Shown here piece after piece: positions 29,732-37,114 of a stretch of DNA of 49,487 nt. Made by a program: the position numbers and the translations under genes. Position 1 is the first letter of the stretch; each line of letters begins with the position of its first letter. The stretch is from [Collinsella] massiliensis (lineage in GTDB: Bacteria; Actinomycetota; Coriobacteriia; Coriobacteriales; Coriobacteriaceae): NCBI GenBank assembly GCA_000333815.1, contig CAPI01000082.1, forward strand, positions 1 through 49,487. Direction: 5' to 3'. The notes beneath the pieces are model-generated. The model was not told where the DNA came from. It saw only the letters and a list, made by a program, of their open reading frames with translations, and made no database searches.

Positions 29732-31405
29732 ATGGCAGCATACAAGTCCGACATCGAGATCGCCCAGGAAGCGGAGATGCTTCCCATCTCCGAGGTCGCC
29801 GCGAAGGTGGGCCTTCATGAGGAGCAGCTCGAGCATTACGGGACGTACAAGGCCAAGGTCGACATCCATGCCCTGCGCGACCTGCCGCGGAAGGCGAAAC
29901 TCGTGCTCGTGACCGCCATCAACCCCACGCCCGCGGGCGAGGGCAAGACCACGACGTCGGTGGGCCTGGCGGACGCGCTCTCGCGCTTGGGCAAGAAGGC
30001 CGTGCTCGCGCTGCGCGAGCCGTCGCTCGGCCCCGTCTTCGGCATCAAGGGCGGCGCGGCCGGCGGCGGGTATGCGCAGGTCGTTCCCATGGAGGACATC
30101 AACCTGCACTTCACCGGCGACTTCCATGCCATCGGCGCGGCGAACAACCTGCTCGCGGCCATGCTCGACAACCACATCCAGCAGGGCAACGCGCTCGGCA
30201 TCGACCCGAAGCAGATCGTGTGGAAGCGCGCCGTCGACATGAACGACCGGCAGCTCCGCCATATCGTGGACGGCCTCGGCGGCAAGGCGCAGGGCGTGCC
30301 GCGCGAGGACGGCTTCGACATCACCGTCGCCTCCGAGGTCATGGCCGCCTTCTGCCTGGCGAGCGGCCTCATGGACCTGAAGGAGCGCCTGGGCCGCATG
30401 GTCGTGGCCTACACCTACGACGGCAGGCCCGTCACCGCCTCCGACCTGCATGCGCAGGGCGCCATGGCGGCGCTGCTCAAGGACGCCATCAAGCCGAACC
30501 TCGTGCAGACGCTCGAGCACACCCCCGCCTTCGTGCACGGCGGCCCCTTCGCCAACATCGCCCACGGCTGCAACTCCGTGCAGGCCACCGAGTGTGCTCT
30601 CAAGCTCGGCGAGTACGTGGTGACCGAGGCGGGCTTCGGCGCCGACCTGGGTGCGGAGAAGTTCCTCGACATCAAGTGCCGCATGGCCGGGCTCGACCCG
30701 GACGCGGTGGTGATCGTCGCCACGGTGCGCGCCCTCAAGTACAACGGCGGCGTGCCGAAGGCCGAGCTCTCGACCGAGAACCTCGAGGCGCTCGAGGCGG
30801 GCCTGCCGAACCTGCTGCGCCACGTGTCGAACATCCGCGACGTGTACGGACTGCCGTGCGTCGTCGCCATCAACGCGTTCCCCACGGATACGGAGGCGGA
30901 GCTCGCACTCGTGGAGCGGAAGTGCCGCGAGCTCGGGGTGAACGTCGCGCTCTCCGAGGTGTGGGCGAAGGGCGGCGCAGGCGGCGAGGCGCTCGCGACC
31001 GAGGTCATGCGCCTCTGCGAGCAGCCGCACGCGTTCACGTACTCCTATGAGACGGGCGTTCCGGTGGAGGAGGCGCTCGAGGCCATCGCCACCAAGATCT
31101 ACCATGCGGACGGCGTGGACTACACGCCCGCCGCGAAGCGCCAGCTCAAGCAGCTGAAGGACAACGGCTTCGGCAACCTGCCGGTCTGCGTGGCGAAGAC
31201 GCAGTACTCCTTCACCGACGACCAGACGAAGCTCGGCGCGCCCGAGAACTTCCGCATCACGGTGCGCAACCTCAAGGTTTCCGCCGGCGCGGGCTTCGTC
31301 GTGGCGCTCACGGGCGACATCATGACGATGCCCGGCCTGCCGAAGGTGCCGGCGGCCGAGAAGATCGACGTGGACGAGAACGGCGTGATTACCGGGCTGT
31401 TCTAG
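29732..31405 (+). CDS. fhs: Formate-tetrahydrofolate ligase
   Basis: ATP-dependent formation of 10-formyl-THF from formate, 557 residues, exactly the family length. The P-loop is TPAGEGKT at 66-73 ([20 protein letters not shown]). Other family stretches are [31 protein letters not shown] and [12 protein letters not shown]. The ORF is open from 29588, but GAGGGGAG sits eight bases before the ATG at 29732 and [19 protein letters not shown] is the normal N-terminus. It heads the C1-folate block: Fhs, FchA and FolD in series interconvert formate and methylene-THF. Confidence 0.97.
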   Translation: MAAYKSDIEIAQEAEMLPISEVAAKVGLHEEQLEHYGTYKAKVDIHALRDLPRKAKLVLVTAINPTPAGEGKTTTSVGLADALSRLGKKAVLALREPSLGPVFGIKGGAAGGGYAQVVPMEDINLHFTGDFHAIGAANNLLAAMLDNHIQQGNALGIDPKQIVWKRAVDMNDRQLRHIVDGLGGKAQGVPREDGFDITVASEVMAAFCLASGLMDLKERLGRMVVAYTYDGRPVTASDLHAQGAMAALLKDAIKPNLVQTLEHTPAFVHGGPFANIAHGCNSVQATECALKLGEYVVTEAGFGADLGAEKFLDIKCRMAGLDPDAVVIVATVRALKYNGGVPKAELSTENLEALEAGLPNLLRHVSNIRDVYGLPCVVAINAFPTDTEAELALVERKCRELGVNVALSEVWAKGGAGGEALATEVMRLCEQPHAFTYSYETGVPVEEALEAIATKIYHADGVDYTPAAKRQLKQLKDNGFGNLPVCVAKTQYSFTDDQTKLGAPENFRITVRNLKVSAGAGFVVALTGDIMTMPGLPKVPAAEKIDVDENGVITGLF

Positions 31406-31406
31406 G

Positions 31407-31510
31407 ACGTTCCTCCTGTCGGCCTCCCGTCGGATTTCCCGCGGGGCTTGTCCTCGCTTCGCTGCGGAATCGCCCCGCGGGATAATCCGGCGGAAGGCCT
31501 GAGGTGACGT
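31407..31510. repeat. Palindromic element, 104 bp, after fhs
   Basis: Imperfect arms (31407-31447 and 31472-31510) carry perfect inner blocks such as CCCGCGGGGC/GCCCCGCGGG and outer ACGT, CCTC, GGCCT and CGGATT blocks. The centre reads TTGTCCTCGCTTCGCTGCGG followed by AATC. The TCCTCG and CTGCGGAA flanks and the CTCCCG(T/C)CGG / CCGGCGG(A/G)AGG ends match the element at 6927-7044 on its minus strand. It may act as an RNA hairpin between fhs and fchA. Confidence 0.65.
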
Positions 31511-31680
31511 GCATGTACGGCGCGGGTGCTCGCCGCGCGACACCTCGGGCTGCTCGGAGGGGGCACCTTCGGCAGGGCGGGGTGGGAGGCTTTGGTTTTT
31601 ATATGAGGGGTGGCCTGCGGTGGGTGGGTCGCGGCGCGTGGTGCATCACGGGGTGATGCGGAAGGAGCTAGGGAGGTTCC

Positions 31681-32331
31681 ATGACCGGTACCCATACGGC
31701 TGAGGGGTCGATCGCCGACCTCAGCTGCCGCGCGTTCGCCGCGGACCTGGCGGCCAAGCTCCCCGTGCCCGGTGGCGGCGGCGCGTCGGCGCTCGTCGGG
31801 GCGCTCGGCGCCGCGCTCTGCTCGATGGCGGGAAACTTCACCGCGGGCAAGAAGCGCTTCGCCGCCGTCGAAGACGACGTGCAGCGCATCCTTGCGGAGG
31901 CCGAGGGCCTGCGCCACGAGCTCATCGGTCTCATCGAGGCGGACGCGGCGGCATTCGAGCCGGTCTCGCGCGCCTACCGTATGCCGAAAGAGGATCCCGC
32001 CCGCGCCCAGGTGCTCGAGGTCGCCACCAAGACGGCGTGCTCGGCGCCCATCGAGACCATGCGGGTCTGCGCGCGCGTCATCGAGCTGCTCGAGGAGATG
32101 GGCGGCATATGCAGCCCGATGCTCCTCTCCGACGTGGGGTGCGGCGCGGTGCTCGGCGCGGCGGCGCTCCGCGCGGCGAGCGTCAACGTCTTCGTGAACA
32201 CGAGCGCGCTCACCGACCGCGCCTATGCCGAGGCGCTCGAGCGCGAGGCGGACGGCCTGCTCGAGGCCTACATCCCGCGCGCCGAGGCGCTTGCCGCGCG
32301 CGTGACCGACCATATCCGGGGAAGGGGATAG
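31681..32331 (+). CDS. fchA: Cyclodeaminase/cyclohydrolase family protein
   Basis: Methenyl-THF cyclohydrolase or formimino-THF cyclodeaminase fold, 216 residues, all helical. The signature PVPGGGGASALVGALGAALC (residues 29-48) is the folate-binding glycine-rich turn, and the C-terminal region CSPMLLSDVGCGAVLGAAAL is also typical. GGAGG lies 4 nt before the ATG. It ends 2 bp before folD and follows fhs, so the cyclohydrolase role (FchA of acetogens) is likelier than histidine breakdown, because no ftcD transferase domain or hut genes are present. The 275-bp gap before it holds the palindromic element and a GCATCAC-GGG-GTGATGC hairpin. Confidence 0.9.
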   Translation: MTGTHTAEGSIADLSCRAFAADLAAKLPVPGGGGASALVGALGAALCSMAGNFTAGKKRFAAVEDDVQRILAEAEGLRHELIGLIEADAAAFEPVSRAYRMPKEDPARAQVLEVATKTACSAPIETMRVCARVIELLEEMGGICSPMLLSDVGCGAVLGAAALRAASVNVFVNTSALTDRAYAEALEREADGLLEAYIPRAEALAARVTDHIRGRG

Positions 32332-32333
32332 CC

Positions 32334-33203
32334 ATGGCGGAGCTGCTGCGCGGCGTGCCCGTCGCCGCCGCCATCACCGGGGAGCTCACGGCGCGGGTCG
32401 AGGCGCTCAAGGCGCGGGGCGTCATGCCCACGCTCGCCATCGTGCGCGTGGGCGAGCGCCCGGACGACCTCTCCTACGAGCGCGGCGCCTGCAAGCGCGC
32501 GGAGAAGGTGGGCATCGCCGTCGAGCGCTTCGTCCTCCCCGCGGACTGCACGCAGGGGGAGCTGCTCGCGGTGATCGGCCGGGTGAACGCAGACCCCGCC
32601 ATCCACGGGTGCCTCATGTTCCGCCCGCTTCCCGCCACGCTTGACGAGGCGGCCGCGTGCGCGGCGCTCGACCCCGCGAAGGACGTGGACGGCATCACGC
32701 AGGGCTCGCTCTACGGCGTGTTCGCCAACGAGCCGACGGGCTTTCCTCCCTGCACGGCCGAGGCGGTGATCGAGCTGCTCGAGCGCTCCGGCATCGCGCT
32801 CGAGGGCGCGCGGGTGACGGTCGTGGGGCGCTCGCTCGTCATCGGCAAACCGGTCGCGATGATGCTCCAAGCCCGCCACGCCACTGTGACCATGTGCCAC
32901 ACGAGGACCCGCGACCTCGCCGCCGCCTGCCGTGGCGCCGAGGTGCTCGTGGTCGCTGCCGGCCATGCGGGCACCGTGGGCGCGGACGCCGCGGCTCCCG
33001 GCCAGGCGGTGGTTGACGTTGGCATCAACTGGGACGAGGCCGCGGGCAAGCTCGTGGGCGACGTCGCCTTCGACGAGGTCGAGCCCATCGTCGCCGCGAT
33101 CACCCCGGTTCCCGGCGGCGTGGGCGCGGTGACGACGGCGGTGCTCGCCCAGCACGTCGTCACGGCCGCCGAGCGCTCGTGCGCCGCGGCAGCATCCGAA
33201 TAG
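32334..33203 (+). CDS. folD: Methylene-THF dehydrogenase/cyclohydrolase
   Basis: Bifunctional NAD(P) enzyme that converts methylene-THF to 10-formyl-THF, 289 residues. The substrate motif reads PDDLSYERGACKRAEKVGI: the Tyr and the catalytic Lys six residues later are conserved, whereas the usual second Lys at +4 is Ala. FRPLPATLDEAAACAALDPAKDVDG and TVVGRSLVIGKPVAMML follow, then the C-terminal signature TPVPGGVGAVTTAVL. AAGGGGA precedes the ATG; a longer frame upstream is the shadow of fchA. It is translationally close-coupled to fchA. Confidence 0.95.
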   Translation: MAELLRGVPVAAAITGELTARVEALKARGVMPTLAIVRVGERPDDLSYERGACKRAEKVGIAVERFVLPADCTQGELLAVIGRVNADPAIHGCLMFRPLPATLDEAAACAALDPAKDVDGITQGSLYGVFANEPTGFPPCTAEAVIELLERSGIALEGARVTVVGRSLVIGKPVAMMLQARHATVTMCHTRTRDLAAACRGAEVLVVAAGHAGTVGADAAAPGQAVVDVGINWDEAAGKLVGDVAFDEVEPIVAAITPVPGGVGAVTTAVLAQHVVTAAERSCAAAASE

Positions 33204-33284
33204 GGCGAATAGGGCGTTTGTCTCCGTTTTACGGCGTATCGGCGGAATGGGCCGCCGGGCGCTGCGGCGCGCGTGGATGAGCGC

Positions 33285-33290
33285 TACAAT
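33285..33290 (+). promoter_or_regulatory. Candidate -10 box for folE
   Basis: TACAAT in the context GCGCTACAATGGG, 59 bp before the folE start. The same 12-mer GCGCTACAATGG occurs before guaB. No -35 box is seen. Confidence 0.4.
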
Positions 33291-33348
33291 GGGTGGCTCG
33301 TTTCGATACCGGCGCGGCACAGGCCATGCGAGCGAGAGGGGCTAGAGG

Positions 33349-33915
33349 ATGGCAGTCGACAGGGCGCGTGCGGAGCGCGCGATTCGCGAGTTCCTGATCG
33401 CGGTGGGCGAGGATCCCGACCGGCCCGGCCTCACGGAGACGCCGAACCGGGTGGCGCGCGCCGCCGAGGAGGTCTTGGGCGGATACGACGACGACCCGGC
33501 GCACCACCTGCGCAAGCAGTTCCAGGAGTCCGAGAGCGACGACATGGTCATCGTCCGCGACATCCCGTTCTCCTCGCTCTGCGAGCACCACATCCTGCCG
33601 TTCACCGGCCGCGCGCATGTGGCCTACATCCCGCGCGGCGGCCGCATCACCGGCCTCTCCAAGATCGCGCGGTGCGTGATGGGGTTCGCCCGCCGTCTGC
33701 AGCTGCAGGAGCGCCTGACCTCGCAGATCGCCGACGCCCTCATGGAGGAGCTCGATCCCCAGGGGGTGCTCGTCGTGCTCGAGGCGGAGCACATGTGCAT
33801 GACGATGCGCGGCGTGAAGAGCGCGGGCGCCCTTACCATGACCTCCGCCGTGCGCGGCGCGTTCCGCAAGGATATCAAGACGCGCGAGGAGGCGCTTCGC
33901 CTGCTCGGCCTGTAA
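33349..33915 (+). CDS. folE: GTP cyclohydrolase I
   Basis: First step of folate (pterin) synthesis: GTP to dihydroneopterin triphosphate. 188 residues. The zinc site is Cys78 and His81 in [20 protein letters not shown], and Cys150 in [32 protein letters not shown] and the C-terminal [18 protein letters not shown] are classic. GAGAGGGG and AGAGG precede the ATG. Its stop codon opens the hairpin at 33914, and fau follows 52 bp later. Confidence 0.97.
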   Translation: MAVDRARAERAIREFLIAVGEDPDRPGLTETPNRVARAAEEVLGGYDDDPAHHLRKQFQESESDDMVIVRDIPFSSLCEHHILPFTGRAHVAYIPRGGRITGLSKIARCVMGFARRLQLQERLTSQIADALMEELDPQGVLVVLEAEHMCMTMRGVKSAGALTMTSAVRGAFRKDIKTREEALRLLGL

Positions 33916-33950
33916 ATGATAAAAACCAGACAGGCTGGATTTTATCATTT
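33914..33950. terminator. A/T-armed hairpin between folE and fau
   Basis: AAATGATAAAAACCAG (33914-33929), loop ACAGG, CTGGATTTTATCATTT (33935-33950). One A·A mismatch separates the AT arm from the CCAG/CTGG core. It begins inside the folE stop codon. A-tract and T-tract arms make it a likely bidirectional terminator or attenuator. Confidence 0.65.
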
Positions 33951-33967
33951 CGCTTGGGGGAGATGCC

Positions 33968-34663
33968 TTGATCCGGGAAGCTCATCTGAAAGCCCTCGTG
34001 CGCACGCCGGACGAGGTGGAGGCGGCCCGCGAGGGCAAGGACGGCCTCCGTGCGCGCTGCAAGGAGCTTAGGGCGCGCCGCTCGGCCGCTGAGCGCGCCG
34101 CCGCCGACAGCGCCATCGCAGCGCGCCTTTTCGACCTGCCGGCATTTCAGGCCGCGCGCGTCATCGCGCCGTACCTCTCCTTTGGCACGGAGGTGGAGAC
34201 GCGCGCCATCATCGAGCGCGTATGGGCGGCGGGCAAGATGGTCGCGCTGCCGCGCTGCGTGCCCGGTACCCGCGCGATGCGCTGGTACGCCGTCACGTCC
34301 CTGGCAGGCCTTGCGCGCGGCCCGCGCGGCGTGCTCGAACCCGCTGAAGACCCCGCGCGCGAGCTCGACCTTTCCGCGCGCGCCGACGCCCTCGCCGTGG
34401 TACCCGGCCTCGCCTTCGATGCCCGGGGCTTTCGCCTGGGGTATGGCGGCGGCTACTTCGATGCGTTCCTGTCCGCGTTCCCCGGTGTGTCCGTGGGGCT
34501 CTGCCGCGAGGCGCAGCTCGTCGAGAGCCTGCGGGCACTTGGCGCCGTCGATGCGCACGACGTGCCGGTGGACCTCGTCGTCACGGAGGCGCGCGTGCTC
34601 GCGTCGGCACAACCCGCGCAGATACGGGGCATACGGGACATACGGGGCATGCGGGACGAATGA
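33968..34663 (+). CDS. fau: 5-formyl-THF cyclo-ligase
   Basis: ATP-dependent conversion of 5-formyl-THF to 5,10-methenyl-THF, 231 residues. The start is TTG at 33968, five bases after GGGGGAG. Family features: RARCKELRARRSAAERAAAD with the basic N-terminal ATP site, APYLSFGTEVETRAII, VPGLAFDARGFRLGYGGGYF and DAFL. The C-terminal tail RGIRDIRGMRDE is encoded by four 9-nt repeats and lies beyond the family fold. It continues the folate block between folE and folC. Confidence 0.92.
   Translation: MIREAHLKALVRTPDEVEAAREGKDGLRARCKELRARRSAAERAAADSAIAARLFDLPAFQAARVIAPYLSFGTEVETRAIIERVWAAGKMVALPRCVPGTRAMRWYAVTSLAGLARGPRGVLEPAEDPARELDLSARADALAVVPGLAFDARGFRLGYGGGYFDAFLSAFPGVSVGLCREAQLVESLRALGAVDAHDVPVDLVVTEARVLASAQPAQIRGIRDIRGMRDE
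34622..34657 (+). repeat. Four 9-nt tandem repeats at the 3' end of fau
   Basis: ATACGGGGC, ATACGGGAC, ATACGGGGC and ATGCGGGAC in tandem encode IRG-IRD-IRG-MRD. The ATA codons are unusual in this GC-rich DNA. Confidence 0.75.
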
Positions 34664-34668
34664 CGCTC

Positions 34669-34719
34669 GGAGCCAAATTCGAGCACTTCTGCCCCCAAAA
34701 TGTGCTCGAAATTGGCTCC
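34669..34719. repeat. Palindrome between fau and folC
   Basis: 18-bp arms (GGAGCCAAATTCGAGCAC at 34669-34686 and GTGCTCGAAATTGGCTCC at 34702-34719) with one mismatch and a 15-nt loop containing CCCCC. It starts six bases after the fau stop. The rest of the gap to 34912 shows no clear promoter. Confidence 0.7.
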
Positions 34720-34912
34720 TATGGCTGAGGGTGTAAGCAGCATCCGAGTTGCGGTACCATCGGCGGGCAGCATGTTTCGGTGCGCGGCCTCCTGCGAGGA
34801 TGCGCGCGTGCCGCCCATGCCCCGTGCGGTGCCCAGCGAAGCGCCCCCATGCCGCCCGCGCCCCGTGCGCTCGCATCCCGTCCCGACGATCGACAGAAAG
34901 CCCTGTTGCCCG

Positions 34913-36295
34913 ATGACGCATAGCTCCCAAGCATCCCCGTATACCCCGCCCTTCGCGGTGCCCGAGCTCCCCTTCGAGGAGGCCGTGCGGCGCGCGGCGG
35001 ACACGGGGACCATCCCCGGTGACGCCGGCCCCTTGCTCGAGACCGTGGTCGACATACTCGACGAGCTCGACCGCCCGGACAAGCACTTCGACGTGCTCCA
35101 GGTCGCCGGGACGAACGGGAAGAGCTCCACGACGCGCTTCGCGGCGGCGATCCTCGCGGGCGAGGGGCTCCGCACGGCGCTCTACACCTCACCGCACCTC
35201 GTGCGCTACCCGGAGCGCATGGAGGTCTGCGGCCGCGTCGTCTCGGATGCGGCCTTCGCCCACGGCGTGTCGGCGGCCTTCGAGGCGGGCCGGCGCGTGA
35301 ACGCCCGCCGGCAGCACGCGGGTCTCGCGACCTACACCATCACGCCCTTCGACCTGCTCACCGTGGCCGCGCTCGTCATCTTCGCCGAGGCCGAGGTCGA
35401 TGTCGCCGTGCTCGAGGTGGGGCTCGGCGGTCGCTGGGATGCGACGAGCGCCACGAACCCCGTGGGCGTGGCGGTCACGGGCATCGGCCTCGACCATATG
35501 CGCATCCTGGGCGACACGCTCGCCCAGATCGCAGGCGAGAAGGCGGCCGTCATCCAACCGGGGCGCTTCGCGGTGCTCGGCGAGGGGGTGCACCAGCCCG
35601 AGGTCTGGCCGATCATGCGCGGGCGCTGCGCGGAGACCGGCGTCGTCCCGGATATGCCCGTCTTCCGTGTGCTCCACGAGCCGGCGACGCTCGGCGACGA
35701 GCTCCGCGTCGAGGTGCGCACGCGTCGCGCCGCCTACGAGGCCGCCCTCGTAAAGCCGCTCTACCAGGCGCAGAACGCCGCATGCGCCATCCAGCTCGCC
35801 GAGCGCTACCTCGACCGGCCGCTCGACGCGGGGGCGCTCGCGCGCAGCCTCGCCGCCTGCCCCACGCCCGGCCGCTTCGAGGTCGTGCGCCGCGAGCCGC
35901 TCGTGCTCATCGACGCCTGCCATAACCCGCAGTCGTGCGCCTCGTTCATATCGTCGGTGGGGGAGATCGAGCCTGCGCGCGCCGAGCGCCCCACGCTCCT
36001 CATCGCGGCGCTCGCGGACAAGGACGCCGAGGGCATCGTGCGCGCCCTCGTCCCGGCCTTTCCGCACGTGCGCGTGACGCAGACGGACTCGCCCCGCGCC
36101 CGTCCCGTCCGGGAGCTCGCCGCTCTCGTCGCCGACGAGCTCGCGCGCGAGGGGCGCCCGCCGGAAGACCTCGTCGCGACGCATGCCTCGGTCACCGAGG
36201 CGCTCGACGCCGTCACGCGCGCGGGCGAGGCCATCGTCGCCGCCGGCACCATCACGCTCGCCGGCGAGGTTGCCGCGCGCTTCGCGGCATGGTGA
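34913..36295 (+). CDS. folC: Folylpolyglutamate/dihydrofolate synthase
   Basis: Adds glutamate to folates (and dihydropteroate if bifunctional), a Mur-ligase-fold enzyme of 460 residues. The P-loop is VAGTNGKSSTTRF with GTNGKSS at 66-72. SPHLVRYPERMEVCGRVV, VLEVGLGGRWDATSATNPVG and the carbamylated-Lys region GEKAAVIQPG follow. CHNPQSCASF marks the C-terminal domain. No good ribosome site precedes 34913, and the frame is open to 34700; MTHSSQ is chosen because the fold starts soon after, so the start is uncertain. It closes the folate block. Confidence 0.93.
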   Translation: MTHSSQASPYTPPFAVPELPFEEAVRRAADTGTIPGDAGPLLETVVDILDELDRPDKHFDVLQVAGTNGKSSTTRFAAAILAGEGLRTALYTSPHLVRYPERMEVCGRVVSDAAFAHGVSAAFEAGRRVNARRQHAGLATYTITPFDLLTVAALVIFAEAEVDVAVLEVGLGGRWDATSATNPVGVAVTGIGLDHMRILGDTLAQIAGEKAAVIQPGRFAVLGEGVHQPEVWPIMRGRCAETGVVPDMPVFRVLHEPATLGDELRVEVRTRRAAYEAALVKPLYQAQNAACAIQLAERYLDRPLDAGALARSLAACPTPGRFEVVRREPLVLIDACHNPQSCASFISSVGEIEPARAERPTLLIAALADKDAEGIVRALVPAFPHVRVTQTDSPRARPVRELAALVADELAREGRPPEDLVATHASVTEALDAVTRAGEAIVAAGTITLAGEVAARFAAW

Positions 36296-36324
36296 TTTCA
36301 TCCCGGGTGTTGGATATCCACCGT

Positions 36325-36350
36325 TTGGTATACAATGCCATATTGGTATA
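36325..36350 (+). promoter_or_regulatory. Promoter with duplicated TTGGTATAC boxes
   Basis: The 9-mer TTGGTATAC occurs at 36325-36333 and 36343-36351, 18 bp apart, and forms an imperfect palindrome. The first gives an extended -10 (TGGTATACAAT). It lies 60 bp before the zinc-ribbon gene and may be bound by a regulator. Confidence 0.45.
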
Positions 36351-36391
36351 CGCCCGTTCGCGTTCGAGCAGCTGAAAGGTATTGATCGCTC

Positions 36392-36823
36392 ATGATGGAA
36401 TATATCCAGGAGCTCATGACGCCGCAGGTCATGTTCGTCATCTATCTCTTCCTCGCGTTCATCGTCGCACTGTACGTGCTGTCTGTCGTCTACGTCTTCA
36501 TCGACGCGCGGCGCCGCGGCTCGCAGTACTTCTGGGCGTGGGGGCTGCTCGCGCTCATCCCGTTCGTCGGCCTCATCGCCTACAACGTCCTGCGCCCGAG
36601 CACCTACCTCGCCGACCGCGAGGAGCAGGAGCTCGACATGGCGCTGCGCGAGCGCCAGCTCGCCCAGTACGGCACCTGCCCGCGCTGCGGCTCGCCCATC
36701 GAGAAGGACTTCGTCGTGTGCCCCGTGTGCAACACGCAGGTGCGCAACGTCTGCCCCAGCTGCCATCGCCCGCTCGACGCGCATTGGAAGGTGTGCCCGT
36801 ACTGCCGGACGCACATCCAGTAA
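36392..36823 (+). CDS. Membrane protein with double zinc ribbon
   Basis: 143 residues, family not named with certainty. Two N-terminal helices (about 13-36, MFVIYLFLAFIVALYVLSVV, and 47-66, FWAWGLLALIPFVGLIAYNV) resemble the PLDc_N/TM region of small sensors. A charged linker leads to two cytosolic zinc ribbons: CPRCGSPIEKDFVVCPVCN and CPSCHRPLDAHWKVCPYCR. The second Met (36395) is an alternative start; GAAAGG is 12 nt upstream. A perfect terminator follows at once, so it is monocistronic. Zinc-ribbon membrane proteins of this size often recruit other proteins, but no partner is visible. Confidence 0.85.
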   Translation: MMEYIQELMTPQVMFVIYLFLAFIVALYVLSVVYVFIDARRRGSQYFWAWGLLALIPFVGLIAYNVLRPSTYLADREEQELDMALRERQLAQYGTCPRCGSPIEKDFVVCPVCNTQVRNVCPSCHRPLDAHWKVCPYCRTHIQ

Positions 36824-36831
36824 GGTTTCGG

Positions 36832-36858
36832 AAGCCCCCGCGCGCGGGGGCTTTCTTT
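36832..36858 (+). terminator. Intrinsic terminator of the zinc-ribbon gene
   Basis: A perfect 22-nt palindrome (AAGCCCCCGCG and its complement) followed by TCTTT. Confidence 0.85.
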
Positions 36859-37114
36859 ATGGCGCGGGGGTCGGGTTGCCCGTTGGGTATGGGCAACGCC
36901 GCCCGGTTGTGGTAAACCTGTACCTGTTCGCGAGGAAAGGATCGAGCGCGTGATTCGCCGCTTGCTTGAACAAGGTATCCGAACTCAGACTATCTAGGCG
37001 TCTGTCCATCCCGCTGGCCTCGCGCCAGGGGCAGGCGCCACATGCCGCTCGTGCCCTTCGGCCGGGCGCTTTTTGTTTTCGACCATCCATCATCCGATCA
37101 TCGAGGAGCGAGCA
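36859..37114 (+). promoter_or_regulatory. thrS: Structured leader of thrS with attenuator
   Basis: A 256-nt non-coding leader. It holds a GTTGCCC/GGGCAAC hairpin near 36873-36895 and a CTGGC/GCCAG hairpin near 37014-37028. An intrinsic terminator follows: stem GTGCCC (37051-37056) with GGGCGC (37064-37069), then TTTTTGTTTT (37070-37079). GGGCA at 37029-37033 can pair with TGCCC of the terminator's left arm, giving a possible antiterminator. I could not find a T-box sequence, so the signal is unknown. Confidence 0.5.
37051..37079 (+). terminator. Leader terminator upstream of thrS
   Basis: Six-base-pair stem with one G·T pair, 7-nt loop and a ten-base T-rich tract, ending 35 bp before the thrS start. 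Confidence 0.6.

Noticed and set aside
36859-37114. T-box riboswitch for thrS
   Set aside because: The conserved GGTGGNACCGCG-type T-box sequence could not be found; only a terminator and a possible antiterminator are visible.
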